Assembly (NCBI RefSeq): GCF_017348915.1 | Contig: NZ_CP071383.1 | Coordinates: 744,001 to 808,000, forward strand | Length of the DNA: 64,000 nt | Source of the DNA: Leclercia pneumoniae | GTDB taxonomy: Bacteria > Pseudomonadota > Gammaproteobacteria > Enterobacterales > Enterobacteriaceae | Reading direction: 5' to 3' | Part shown: positions 54,007 through 64,000 of the stretch, piece after piece | Numbering within the stretch: position 1 is the first letter of the stretch | Layout: every line of letters starts with the position of its first letter | Translations under genes and position numbers: made by a program | The notes under the pieces: generated by a model | The model's input: only the letters and a program-made list of their open reading frames with translations | What the model was told of the DNA's origin: nothing | The model's database searches: none

Positions 54007-54051
54007 AAAACGCCGTCCAGAAGGCCTTTATGGCTTTGCTGACGGCGTTTT
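54007..54051. terminator. frr terminator
   Basis: AAAACGCCGTC and GACGGCGTTTT pair over 11 bases, enclosing a smaller AAGGCC/GGCTTT stem; followed by GCTTTG. Symmetric A/T tracts. It ends 33 bases before dxr. Confidence 0.75.
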
Positions 54052-54083
54052 GCTTTGCTGGTTTCACTATTTCCGGACATCTC

Positions 54084-55283
54084 ATGAAGCAATTAACTCT
54101 TCTCGGCTCAACCGGCTCCATTGGTTGCAGCACCCTCGACGTCGTTCGCCATAATCCTGAACACTACCGCGTTACTGCGCTGGTGGCGGGGAAGAATGTC
54201 TCGCGCATGGTCGAACAGTGTCTGGAATTCACACCCCGCTATGCGGTGATGGATGATGACGAGAGCGCACGTCAAGTGAAACGGCTGCTGTCAGAGCAGG
54301 GGAGCCGCACTGAGGTGTTAAGTGGCCAGCAGGCGGCGTGCGAAATGGCAGCGCTGGATGACGTCGATCAGGTTATGGCGGCGATTGTGGGCGCGGCGGG
54401 CTTGTTGCCTACGCTTGCGGCAATTGACGCCGGTAAAACGGTTTTACTGGCGAATAAAGAGTCGTTAGTCACCTGTGGGCGATTGTTTATGGAGGCGGTG
54501 AAACAGAACGGCGCCAGCTTGTTGCCGGTGGATAGCGAACATAACGCGATTTTTCAGAGTTTACCGCAACCTTTTCAACAGAACCTGGGGTACGCTGATC
54601 TGGAGCAAAATGGGGTCTCCTCCATATTGCTTACCGGGTCTGGTGGCCCTTTTCGCGACACGCCTTTGTCCGATCTGAGCGCAATGACGCCCGATCAGGC
54701 TTGCCGTCATCCGAACTGGTCGATGGGACGTAAAATTTCCGTCGATTCCGCCACCATGATGAATAAAGGTCTGGAATACATTGAAGCCCGATGGTTGTTT
54801 AATGCCTCTGCAAAGCAGATGGAGGTATTGATTCATCCGCAATCGGTGATCCACTCGATGGTGCGTTATCTGGACGGCAGCGTGTTAGCGCAATTAGGCG
54901 AACCGGATATGCGTACGCCTATCGCGCATACGATGGCGTGGCCAAATCGCGTAGTCTCTGGTGTGAAGCCGCTCGATTTTTGCAAATTAAGTTCGTTAAC
55001 GTTTAATGCGCCTGATTACCAACGCTACCCTTGCCTTAAACTGGCAATGGAGGCTTTTGATCAAGGCCAGGCCGTAACGACGGCGCTTAATGCCGCCAAT
55101 GAAATCGCGGTGGCCGCGTTTTTAGCGCAACAGATCCGCTTCACGGATATTGCCGAATTAAATCAGCGGGTGCTTGAAACGATGGATTTACGCGAACCGC
55201 AAAGTGTCGATGATGTGCTGGCCGTAGATGCGCAAGCAAGGGGAGTGGCGCAAAAAGCGGTGACCCACCTCGCAAGCTGGTGA
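54084..55283 (+). CDS. dxr: 1-deoxy-D-xylulose 5-phosphate reductoisomerase
   Basis: First committed step of the MEP isoprenoid pathway, target of fosmidomycin. It has 399 residues (E. coli 398). NADPH loop [11 protein letters not shown]; metal and substrate residues in [13 protein letters not shown] and [21 protein letters not shown] at 54084; the upstream open frame covers the frr terminator. Confidence 0.97.
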   Translation: MKQLTLLGSTGSIGCSTLDVVRHNPEHYRVTALVAGKNVSRMVEQCLEFTPRYAVMDDDESARQVKRLLSEQGSRTEVLSGQQAACEMAALDDVDQVMAAIVGAAGLLPTLAAIDAGKTVLLANKESLVTCGRLFMEAVKQNGASLLPVDSEHNAIFQSLPQPFQQNLGYADLEQNGVSSILLTGSGGPFRDTPLSDLSAMTPDQACRHPNWSMGRKISVDSATMMNKGLEYIEARWLFNASAKQMEVLIHPQSVIHSMVRYLDGSVLAQLGEPDMRTPIAHTMAWPNRVVSGVKPLDFCKLSSLTFNAPDYQRYPCLKLAMEAFDQGQAVTTALNAANEIAVAAFLAQQIRFTDIAELNQRVLETMDLREPQSVDDVLAVDAQARGVAQKAVTHLASW

Positions 55284-55310
55284 TAAACCAGCCACTAGTG
55301 GTCATGCTAT

Positions 55311-55339
55311 TTGTTAGCGTTGGGCTTCAGTGATATAGT
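55311..55339 (+). promoter_or_regulatory. Promoter between dxr and uppS
   Basis: TTGTTA (55311-55316), 17-bp spacer, TATAGT (55334-55339) preceded by TGA. Start of transcription would be near 55346. Confidence 0.55.
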
Positions 55340-55345
55340 CTGCGC

Positions 55346-55408
55346 CACCCAATCGCACGTATTTGGCTTATCGTGATTGGGGCAGCCGTGGTTGAACACG
55401 GCTTTTTT
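55346..55408 (+). ncRNA. Candidate short leader or small RNA before uppS
   Basis: From the inferred start, the RNA forms a hairpin CCCAATCGCACG/CGTGATTGGG (55348-55381) and then a terminator stem GCCGTG-GTTGAA-CACGGC with six T (55385-55408). Promoter, hairpin and terminator in 100 bases suggest an attenuated leader of uppS or a free RNA of about 62 nt. Confidence 0.4.
55385..55408 (+). terminator. Terminator/attenuator upstream of uppS
   Basis: GCCGTG-GTTGAA-CACGGC-TTTTTT. It lies 102 bases past dxr and 60 before uppS. Confidence 0.75.
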
Positions 55409-55468
55409 ACGTAAAGGCTTCAGTATTCCTGAGTACCGTTAAATCCTTTCAGGGACTAAAAACGCGTT

Positions 55469-56227
55469 ATGTTGTCTGCGAATCAACCAATGAGCGAAAA
55501 CTTGCCAGCACATGGCTGTCGCCATGTAGCAATCATCATGGATGGCAATGGCCGCTGGGCGAAAAGACAAGGGAAGATCCGAGCCTTTGGGCATAAAGCT
55601 GGGGCGAAATCTGTGCGCCGTGCCGTTTCTTTTGCCGCCAATAACGGCATTGATGCGTTAACGCTCTATGCTTTCAGCAGTGAAAACTGGAATCGACCGG
55701 CGCAGGAAGTAAGCGCGTTGATGGAATTGTTTGTGTGGGCGCTAGACAGCGAAGTAAAAAGCCTGCACCGCCACAACGTTCGCCTGCGCGTCATTGGTGA
55801 TACCAGTCGTTTTAATGCACGTCTGCAAGAACGCATTCGTAAAGCGGAAGCGCTAACCGGACAAAACACCGGCCTGACGCTGAATATCGCGGCGAATTAC
55901 GGTGGACGGTGGGATATTATCCAGGGCGTTCAGCATTTGGCTGAACAAGTTCAGGAAGGGCTGTTACGGCCGGACCAGATTGATGAAGAGGCGCTGAGCA
56001 AGCAAATCTGCATGAGTGAACTTTCTCCCGTGGATTTAGTAATTAGGACAGGGGGAGAACATCGCATTAGTAACTTTTTGCTTTGGCAAATTGCCTATGC
56101 CGAACTTTACTTTACAGATGTTCTTTGGCCCGATTTTGACGAACAAGACTTTGAAGGTGCGCTACATGCCTTTGCCAATCGAGAGCGTCGCTTCGGTGGC
56201 ACCGAGCCTGGTGGCGACGACGCCTGA
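55469..56227 (+). CDS. uppS: Undecaprenyl diphosphate synthase
   Basis: Makes C55-PP, the lipid carrier for peptidoglycan and O-antigen. It has 252 residues. IIMDGNGRWAK holds the catalytic aspartate; YAFSSENW and RTGGEHRISNFLLWQ are conserved. Only a weak ribosome site precedes the ATG. Also called ispU. Begins the envelope gene run. Confidence 0.97.
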   Translation: MLSANQPMSENLPAHGCRHVAIIMDGNGRWAKRQGKIRAFGHKAGAKSVRRAVSFAANNGIDALTLYAFSSENWNRPAQEVSALMELFVWALDSEVKSLHRHNVRLRVIGDTSRFNARLQERIRKAEALTGQNTGLTLNIAANYGGRWDIIQGVQHLAEQVQEGLLRPDQIDEEALSKQICMSELSPVDLVIRTGGEHRISNFLLWQIAYAELYFTDVLWPDFDEQDFEGALHAFANRERRFGGTEPGGDDA

Positions 56228-56239
56228 TGGGGGTAGCTT

Positions 56240-57097
56240 TTGCTGAAGTATCGCCTGATTTCTGCTTTTGTTTTAATACCCATTGTCATCGCGGCGCTGT
56301 TTCTATTGCCTCCGGTGGGATTTGCCATTGTTACGCTGGTTGTCTGTATGCTGGCAGCGTGGGAATGGGGGCAACTTAGTGGTTTTACTTCGCGCTCACA
56401 GCGGGTATGGCTGGCGGTACTCTGCGGCCTGATTCTGGCGCTGATGCTGTTTATGCTGCCGGAGTATCATCATAATATCCATCAACCTCTGGTCGCGGGA
56501 TCGCTGTGGCTATCGCTGGTCTGGTGGCTGGCTGCGCTATTGCTGGTGCTCTTCTATCCGGGTTCGGCAGCGCTATGGCGTAACTCTAAAACGCTGCGCC
56601 TGATTTTCGGGCTCTTCACCATCGTTCCCTTCTTTTGGGGAATGCTCGCGCTGCGAGCCTGGCACTATGACGATAACCACTACAGCGGCGCAATCTGGTT
56701 GCTTTATGTGATGATTCTCGTCTGGGGGGCTGACTCCGGTGCCTATATGTTTGGTAAACTGTTTGGCAAACATAAACTGGCACCAAAAGTGTCACCGGGT
56801 AAGACCTGGCAGGGGTTCATCGGCGGGCTGTTTACCGCAGCGATTATCTCCTGGGGATATGGCGTTTGGGCCAACCTCGAGGTGGCTCCGCTAACATTGC
56901 TGGTTTGCTCTATTATTGCGGCTCTGGCCTCCGTGCTGGGCGATTTAACCGAGAGCATGTTCAAGCGTGAAGCAGGGATTAAAGACAGTGGCCATCTGAT
57001 TCCGGGGCACGGTGGTATCCTGGATCGTATAGACAGCCTGACAGCAGCCGTTCCGGTGTTTGCTTGCCTGTTTTTGCTGGTATTTGGAACGATTTAA
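56240..57097 (+). CDS. cdsA: Phosphatidate cytidylyltransferase
   Basis: Makes CDP-diacylglycerol, precursor of all phospholipids. It has 285 residues, about eight membrane segments and the family signature [20 protein letters not shown]. The start is a TTG at 56240 with GGGGGT upstream; the protein then matches E. coli from the first residue. Confidence 0.96.
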   Translation: MLKYRLISAFVLIPIVIAALFLLPPVGFAIVTLVVCMLAAWEWGQLSGFTSRSQRVWLAVLCGLILALMLFMLPEYHHNIHQPLVAGSLWLSLVWWLAALLLVLFYPGSAALWRNSKTLRLIFGLFTIVPFFWGMLALRAWHYDDNHYSGAIWLLYVMILVWGADSGAYMFGKLFGKHKLAPKVSPGKTWQGFIGGLFTAAIISWGYGVWANLEVAPLTLLVCSIIAALASVLGDLTESMFKREAGIKDSGHLIPGHGGILDRIDSLTAAVPVFACLFLLVFGTI

Positions 57098-57108
57098 CGG
57101 AAGGTTTT

Positions 57109-58461
57109 ATGCTTAGCATTCTCTGGAATCTGGCGGCATTCATCGTTGCACTGGGTGTGTTAATTACCGTGCATGAATTTGGCCATTTCTGGGTTGCTCG
57201 GCGCTGTGGCGTGCGGGTAGAGCGTTTCTCTATCGGCTTTGGTAAGGCTCTCTGGCGCCGTACCGATCGCCAGGGAACAGAATTTGTAATCGCCCTTATT
57301 CCGCTCGGGGGTTACGTTAAAATGCTTGATGAGCGCGTAGAGCCGGTCGCACCCGAAATGCGCCACTACGCGTTCAATACCAAATCTGTCGGCCAGCGCG
57401 CCGCCATCATCGCTGCCGGTCCGGTAGCAAACTTTATCTTCGCCGCTTTCGCCTACTGGCTGGTGTTTATCATCGGTGTCCCTGGTGTTCGTCCGGTTGT
57501 TGGTGAAATAACTCCCAACTCCATCGCGGCGAGCGCGCAAATTGCCCCAGGCATGGAACTTAAAGCGATTGATGGTATCGAAACCCCTGATTGGGATGCG
57601 GTGCGGTTGCAGCTGGTTGCCAAAATTGGTGATGAGCAGACCACGCTAAGCGTTGCAAACTTTGGCGATAACCAGCGTCAGAATAAGGTTCTGGATTTAC
57701 GCCACTGGGCATTCGAACCAGATAAAGAAGATCCCGTTGCTGCATTGGGTATCCGTCCGCGCGGTGCGCAGATTGAATCCGTGCTTGCAGAAGTACAGGA
57801 TGGGTCCGCCGCAAGCAAAGCAGGTTTGCAAGCGGGCGATAGGATCGTTAAAGTCGATGGTCAGCCATTAACGCAGTGGATGACCTTTGTTAATCTGGTG
57901 CGCGATAATCCAGGTACGCCGTTGGCGCTGGAGGTTGAAAGGCAGGGGAGTCCGCTCTCCTTAACGCTTATCCCGGATACTAAATCGGGTGGCGGAAAGG
58001 CTGAGGGGTTTGCTGGCGTGGTGCCAAAAGTGATCCCGCTGCCTGATGAGTACAAGACAATACGCCAGTATGGGCCGTTCAGCGCCATTCTTGAAGCCAC
58101 GGATAAAACATGGCAAATGATGAAGCTGACGGTTCAAATGCTGGGGAAATTGATTACTGGTGACGTAAAACTGAACAACCTCAGTGGGCCGATTTCGATC
58201 GCTCAGGGGGCTGGGATGTCAGCAGAGTTCGGGGTGATTTACTACCTGATGTTTCTTGCGCTCATTAGCGTGAACCTCGGGATAATCAACCTGTTCCCAC
58301 TTCCGGTGTTAGACGGGGGGCATCTGCTGTTTTTAGCGATTGAGAAGCTAAAAGGCGGGCCGGTGTCCGAGCGAGTTCAAGACTTTAGTTATCGCATTGG
58401 CTCGATTTTGCTGGTGCTGTTAATGGGGCTTGCACTTTTCAATGATTTTTCTCGGTTGTAA
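57109..58461 (+). CDS. rseP: Site-2 protease RseP
   Basis: Intramembrane zinc protease that cleaves RseA in the sigma-E pathway and clears signal peptides. It has 450 residues. HEFGH at 22-26 gives the zinc ligands and catalytic Glu; two PDZ domains lie about 115-310; the third ligand is in [13 protein letters not shown] at 57109 with GGAAGG upstream. Substrate degP promoter output is in this window. Confidence 0.97.
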   Translation: MLSILWNLAAFIVALGVLITVHEFGHFWVARRCGVRVERFSIGFGKALWRRTDRQGTEFVIALIPLGGYVKMLDERVEPVAPEMRHYAFNTKSVGQRAAIIAAGPVANFIFAAFAYWLVFIIGVPGVRPVVGEITPNSIAASAQIAPGMELKAIDGIETPDWDAVRLQLVAKIGDEQTTLSVANFGDNQRQNKVLDLRHWAFEPDKEDPVAALGIRPRGAQIESVLAEVQDGSAASKAGLQAGDRIVKVDGQPLTQWMTFVNLVRDNPGTPLALEVERQGSPLSLTLIPDTKSGGGKAEGFAGVVPKVIPLPDEYKTIRQYGPFSAILEATDKTWQMMKLTVQMLGKLITGDVKLNNLSGPISIAQGAGMSAEFGVIYYLMFLALISVNLGIINLFPLPVLDGGHLLFLAIEKLKGGPVSERVQDFSYRIGSILLVLLMGLALFNDFSRL

Positions 58462-58474
58462 TAGAGATAGTTAG

Positions 58475-60910
<2,436 letters not shown>

Positions 60911-61028
60911 TTATCCGCAGCAAAGGAATGTGATGGCAGTGTAGCGCTGACAACTGGCGATCGCATGATCGCCTTGCCACGCAAAGAACGGTACCTTCGG
61001 GTGCCAATGGGATGGTAAGGAGTTAATT

Positions 61029-61523
61029 GTGAAAAAGTGGTTATTAGCTGCAGGCCTCGGTTTAGCGATGGCTACCTCTGCTCAGGCAGCGGACAAAATT
61101 GCAATCGTGAACATGGGTAACCTGTTCCAGCAGGTTGCGCAGAAAACCGGTGTTTCTGCAACACTGGAGAACGAGTTCAAAGGCCGTGCTGGCGAACTTC
61201 AGCGCATGGAAAACGATCTGCAATCTAAAATGCAGCGTCTGCAGCGTGATGGTTCTACCATGAAAGCAAGCGAGCGCAGCAAGCTGGAGAAAGACGTAAT
61301 GGCTCAGCGCCAGACCTTCTCTCAGAAAGCACAGGCTTTCGAGCAAGATCGTCAACGTCGCTCTAACGAAGAACGTGGCAAACTGGTTACCCGTATCCAG
61401 TCAGCTGTGAAAAGCGTTGCTGCCGATCAGAGCATCGATCTGGTTGTAGATGCTAACGCCGTTGCCTTCAACAGCAGCGATGTAAAAGACATCACCGCTG
61501 ATGTACTGAAACAGGTTAAATAA
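61029..61523 (+). CDS. skp: Periplasmic chaperone Skp
   Basis: Holds unfolded outer-membrane proteins for BamA. It has 164 residues: signal peptide 1-20 (AQA), then long coiled-coil arms around the centre. GTG start at 61029 with TAAGGAG upstream. E. coli Skp has 161 residues. Confidence 0.97.
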   Translation: MKKWLLAAGLGLAMATSAQAADKIAIVNMGNLFQQVAQKTGVSATLENEFKGRAGELQRMENDLQSKMQRLQRDGSTMKASERSKLEKDVMAQRQTFSQKAQAFEQDRQRRSNEERGKLVTRIQSAVKSVAADQSIDLVVDANAVAFNSSDVKDITADVLKQVK

Positions 61524-61526
61524 GTA

Positions 61527-62552
61527 ATGCCTTCAATTCGACTGGCTGATTTAGCTCAGCAGTTGGATGCAGAATTACACGGTGATGGCGATATCGTCAT
61601 CACCGCTGTTGCGTCCATGCAATCCGCTAAAGCAGGCAATATCACTTTCATGGTAAGTCCTAAATACCGTGAACATCTGGCTCAATGCCAGGCGTCTGCT
61701 GTCGTGCTGACGATGGACGATCTGCCTTTTGCCTCCGGAAGCGCGCTGGTAGTAAAAAACCCCTACCTGACGTATGCCCGTATGGCACAAATTCTTGATA
61801 CCACGCCGCAGCCAGCGCATAACATCGCACCCAGTGCGGTGATTGACCCGACGGCGCAGCTGGGTAATAACGTTTCTATCGGCCCGAATGCGGTTATTGA
61901 ATCAGACGTTGTGCTGGGCGATAACGTGGTCATCGGCGCGGGTTGCTTCGTAGGTAAAAAAACCAAAATTGGCGCAGGTTCTCGCTTGTGGGCCAACGTC
62001 TCGGTTTACCATGAGATTGAAATTGGCGAAAACTGCCTAATCCAGTCCAGCACCGTTATCGGTTCGGATGGGTTCGGTTATGCCAACGATCGCGGCAACT
62101 GGGTGAAGATCCCGCAGTTGGGGCGCGTGATCATCGGCGATCGCGTTGAAATCGGCGCATGCACCACAATCGACCGTGGCGCGCTGGATGACACGATAAT
62201 CGGTAATGGTGTTATCATCGATAATCAATGCCAGATTGCACATAATGTAGTGATTGGCGACAATACTGCCGTTGCTGGTGGCGTGATTATGGCTGGCAGC
62301 CTGAAGATTGGCCGTTACTGTATGATTGGCGGTGCCAGCGTCATTAACGGGCATATGGAAATATGCGACAAAGTGACGGTGACCGGGATGGGTATGGTTA
62401 TGCGTCCTATCACCGAGCCGGGCGTATATTCCTCGGGCATTCCGCTGCAACCTAATAAGGTGTGGCGTAAAACAGCTGCTCTGGTGATGAATATTGATGA
62501 TATGAGCAAGCGCCTCAAGGCTATTGAGCGCAAATTCGATCAACAAGACTAA
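61527..62552 (+). CDS. lpxD: UDP-3-O-(3-hydroxymyristoyl)glucosamine N-acyltransferase
   Basis: Third step of lipid A synthesis. It has 341 residues: an N-terminal uridine-binding domain, a left-handed beta-helix (about 100-300) and a C-terminal helix. The catalytic-type His lies in [11 protein letters not shown]. Three bases after skp. Confidence 0.97.
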   Translation: MPSIRLADLAQQLDAELHGDGDIVITAVASMQSAKAGNITFMVSPKYREHLAQCQASAVVLTMDDLPFASGSALVVKNPYLTYARMAQILDTTPQPAHNIAPSAVIDPTAQLGNNVSIGPNAVIESDVVLGDNVVIGAGCFVGKKTKIGAGSRLWANVSVYHEIEIGENCLIQSSTVIGSDGFGYANDRGNWVKIPQLGRVIIGDRVEIGACTTIDRGALDDTIIGNGVIIDNQCQIAHNVVIGDNTAVAGGVIMAGSLKIGRYCMIGGASVINGHMEICDKVTVTGMGMVMRPITEPGVYSSGIPLQPNKVWRKTAALVMNIDDMSKRLKAIERKFDQQD

Positions 62553-62580
62553 GCGTTCATTCATGTAACGCAAACTTCCC

Positions 62581-62612
62581 GGCCTGTCGGCTTTCTTTTA
62601 AACCGGCAGGCC
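62581..62612. other. Hairpin between lpxD and fabZ
   Basis: GGCCTGTCGG and CCGGCAGGCC pair with one G-T. Followed by GTGTTATTATTG, not a T-run. It may be a processing site or weak terminator. Confidence 0.4.
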
Positions 62613-62655
62613 GTGTTATTATTGCTATTCAGAATTTTTAGACAGGAAGAGTATT

Positions 62656-63111
62656 TTGACTACTGACACTCATACTCTGCATATTGAAGAGATTTTAGAG
62701 CTTCTGCCTCACCGCTACCCGTTCTTACTGGTAGATCGTGTGCTGGATTTTGAAGAAGGTCGTTTTCTGCGCGCAGTGAAAAATGTCTCCGTAAATGAGC
62801 CATTCTTCCAGGGGCATTTCCCTGGTAAGCCTATCTTCCCGGGTGTATTGATCCTGGAAGCAATGGCTCAGGCAACCGGTATTCTGGCGTTTAAAAGCGT
62901 GGGTAAACTGGAGCCGGGTGAATTGTATTACTTCGCTGGTATCGATGAAGCGCGCTTTAAGCGCCCAGTCGTACCAGGTGATCAGATGATCATGGAAGTG
63001 ACTTTTGAGAAAACGCGTCGCGGCCTGACTCGCTTCAAAGGTGTTGCTCTGGTTGACGGCAAAGTTGTTTGCGAAGCTACCATGATGTGTGCGCGTAGCC
63101 GGGAGGCCTGA
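62656..63111 (+). CDS. fabZ: 3-hydroxyacyl-ACP dehydratase FabZ
   Basis: Dehydrates beta-hydroxyacyl-ACP in fatty acid synthesis. It competes with LpxA for the hydroxymyristoyl-ACP pool. It has 151 residues; catalytic His and Glu lie in [20 protein letters not shown]. The start is TTG (62656) with AGGAAGAG upstream, as in E. coli. Confidence 0.97.
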   Translation: MTTDTHTLHIEEILELLPHRYPFLLVDRVLDFEEGRFLRAVKNVSVNEPFFQGHFPGKPIFPGVLILEAMAQATGILAFKSVGKLEPGELYYFAGIDEARFKRPVVPGDQMIMEVTFEKTRRGLTRFKGVALVDGKVVCEATMMCARSREA

Positions 63112-63114
63112 TAC

Positions 63115-63903
63115 GTGATTGATAAATCCGCCTTTATTCATCCAACCGCCATTGTGGAAGAGGGTGCCGTTATTGGTGCCAATGTCCATATTGGCCCGTT
63201 CTGTATTGTTGGACCCCATGTCGAAATTGGTGAGGGTACCGTACTGAAATCTCACATTGTCGTTAATGGTCATACGATCATTGGACGCGATAATGAGATT
63301 TATCAGTTCGCCTCCATCGGTGAAGCTAATCAGGATCTTAAATATGCTGGTGAGCCGACCCGTGTGGAAATCGGCGATCGTAACCGCATTCGCGAAAGCG
63401 TCACCATTCATCGTGGCACAACTCAGGGTGGTGGATTGACGAAGGTGGGCAGCGATAACCTCTTTATGGTCAATGCGCATATTGCGCACGACTGTACGGT
63501 AGGCAACCGCTGCATCCTCGCCAACAATGCAACGCTGGCGGGACACGTATCGGTTGACGATTTCGCAATCATTGGTGGCATGACCGCAGTCCATCAGTTC
63601 TGCATCATTGGTGCACACGTGATGGTCGGCGGCTGCTCCGGTGTGGCGCAAGATGTCCCGCCGTATGTGATTGCGCAGGGCAACCACGCAACGCCGTTTG
63701 GCGTCAATATCGAAGGTCTGAAGCGTCGTGGCTTTACGCGCGAAGCCATTACCGCGATCCGCAATGCGTACAAAATTATGTACCGTAGCGGTAAAACGCT
63801 GGAAGAGGCTAAGCCGGAAGTTTCTGCCCTGGCGGAACAGCACCCTGAGGTGAAGGCGTTCACCGAGTTCTTTGAACGCTCAACCCGCGGCCTGATTCGT
63901 TAA
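63115..63903 (+). CDS. lpxA: UDP-N-acetylglucosamine acyltransferase LpxA
   Basis: First step of lipid A synthesis. It has 262 residues of hexapeptide repeats plus a C-terminal helical domain. The catalytic His is in [11 protein letters not shown]. Starts with GTG three bases after fabZ; its stop overlaps lpxB. Confidence 0.98.
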   Translation: MIDKSAFIHPTAIVEEGAVIGANVHIGPFCIVGPHVEIGEGTVLKSHIVVNGHTIIGRDNEIYQFASIGEANQDLKYAGEPTRVEIGDRNRIRESVTIHRGTTQGGGLTKVGSDNLFMVNAHIAHDCTVGNRCILANNATLAGHVSVDDFAIIGGMTAVHQFCIIGAHVMVGGCSGVAQDVPPYVIAQGNHATPFGVNIEGLKRRGFTREAITAIRNAYKIMYRSGKTLEEAKPEVSALAEQHPEVKAFTEFFERSTRGLIR

Positions 63904-64000
63904 TGGTTGATAACCGCCCGCTTACGATAGCCCTGGTCGCCGGAGAAACCTCCGGCGATATTCTTGGTGCCGGCCTTATTCGCGCGCTCAAAGCCCGCGT
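63903..64000 (+). CDS. lpxB: Lipid-A-disaccharide synthase LpxB (partial, 5' end only)
   Basis: The first 32 codons, [19 protein letters not shown] and on, match LpxB, a GT19 glycosyltransferase. The ATG overlaps the lpxA TAA by one base. The rest lies beyond the window. Confidence 0.95.
   Translation, partial: MVDNRPLTIALVAGETSGDILGAGLIRALKAR

Overview
The window is a stretch of enterobacterial core chromosome. Gene order follows the Escherichia coli acnB-lpxB region almost gene for gene: yacH, acnB, yacL, speDE, yacC, cueO, gcd, hpt, can, yadGHIE, panDCB, folK, pcnB, gluQ, dksA, sfsA, thpR, hrpB, mrcB, fhuACDB, hemL, clcA, erpA, yadS, btuF, mtn, dgt, degP, cdaR, yaeH, dapD, glnD, map, rpsB, tsf, pyrH, frr, dxr, uppS, cdsA, rseP, bamA, skp, lpxD, fabZ, lpxA and the start of lpxB. 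Protein lengths and sequences are close to E. coli but clearly diverged. yadD, the yad fimbrial cluster and yaeI, which E. coli carries here, are absent. With the CCCTCACCC/CTCTCCC-type repeats this suggests a relative such as Enterobacter, Leclercia or Lelliottia; the genus cannot be fixed from this window. No rRNA, tRNA, CRISPR, insertion sequence or prophage was seen, and all genes inside the window look intact.

Layout: 1-2263 holds the 5' part of yacH and an unusually long gap before acnB. 2264-9260 covers the TCA cycle (acnB), polyamines (speED) and copper defence (cueO). 9352-16881 holds glucose dehydrogenase, purine salvage, carbonic anhydrase, an ABC exporter and a deacetylase. 16885-24000 holds pantothenate and folate synthesis, RNA polyadenylation, tRNA modification and DksA. 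23974-35222 holds an HrpB helicase, PBP1b and ferrichrome uptake. 35406-45424 holds heme synthesis, a chloride antiporter, an Fe-S carrier, B12 uptake, nucleotide turnover, DegP and CdaR. 45480-50370 holds DapD, GlnD and Map on the minus strand. 50692-64000 is the translation and cell-envelope superoperon (rpsB-tsf-pyrH-frr, then dxr-uppS-cdsA-rseP-bamA-skp-lpxD-fabZ-lpxA-lpxB).

The genes are ordinary; the interest lies between them. The yacH-acnB gap contains a 38-codon hydrophobic ORF followed at once by a terminator, and a divergent candidate small RNA with its own terminator. The small RNA carries, in the same order, three sequence blocks complementary to the leader of the small ORF. This resembles the tisB/istR-1 type I toxin-antitoxin layout and is the best candidate here for something undescribed. 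Other points are a composite dispersed repeat that joins a CCCTCTCCC palindrome to an AACGGCAACC terminator, six near-identical bidirectional terminators at convergent gene ends, a conserved AUU start for pcnB, and a short promoter-hairpin-terminator unit before uppS.
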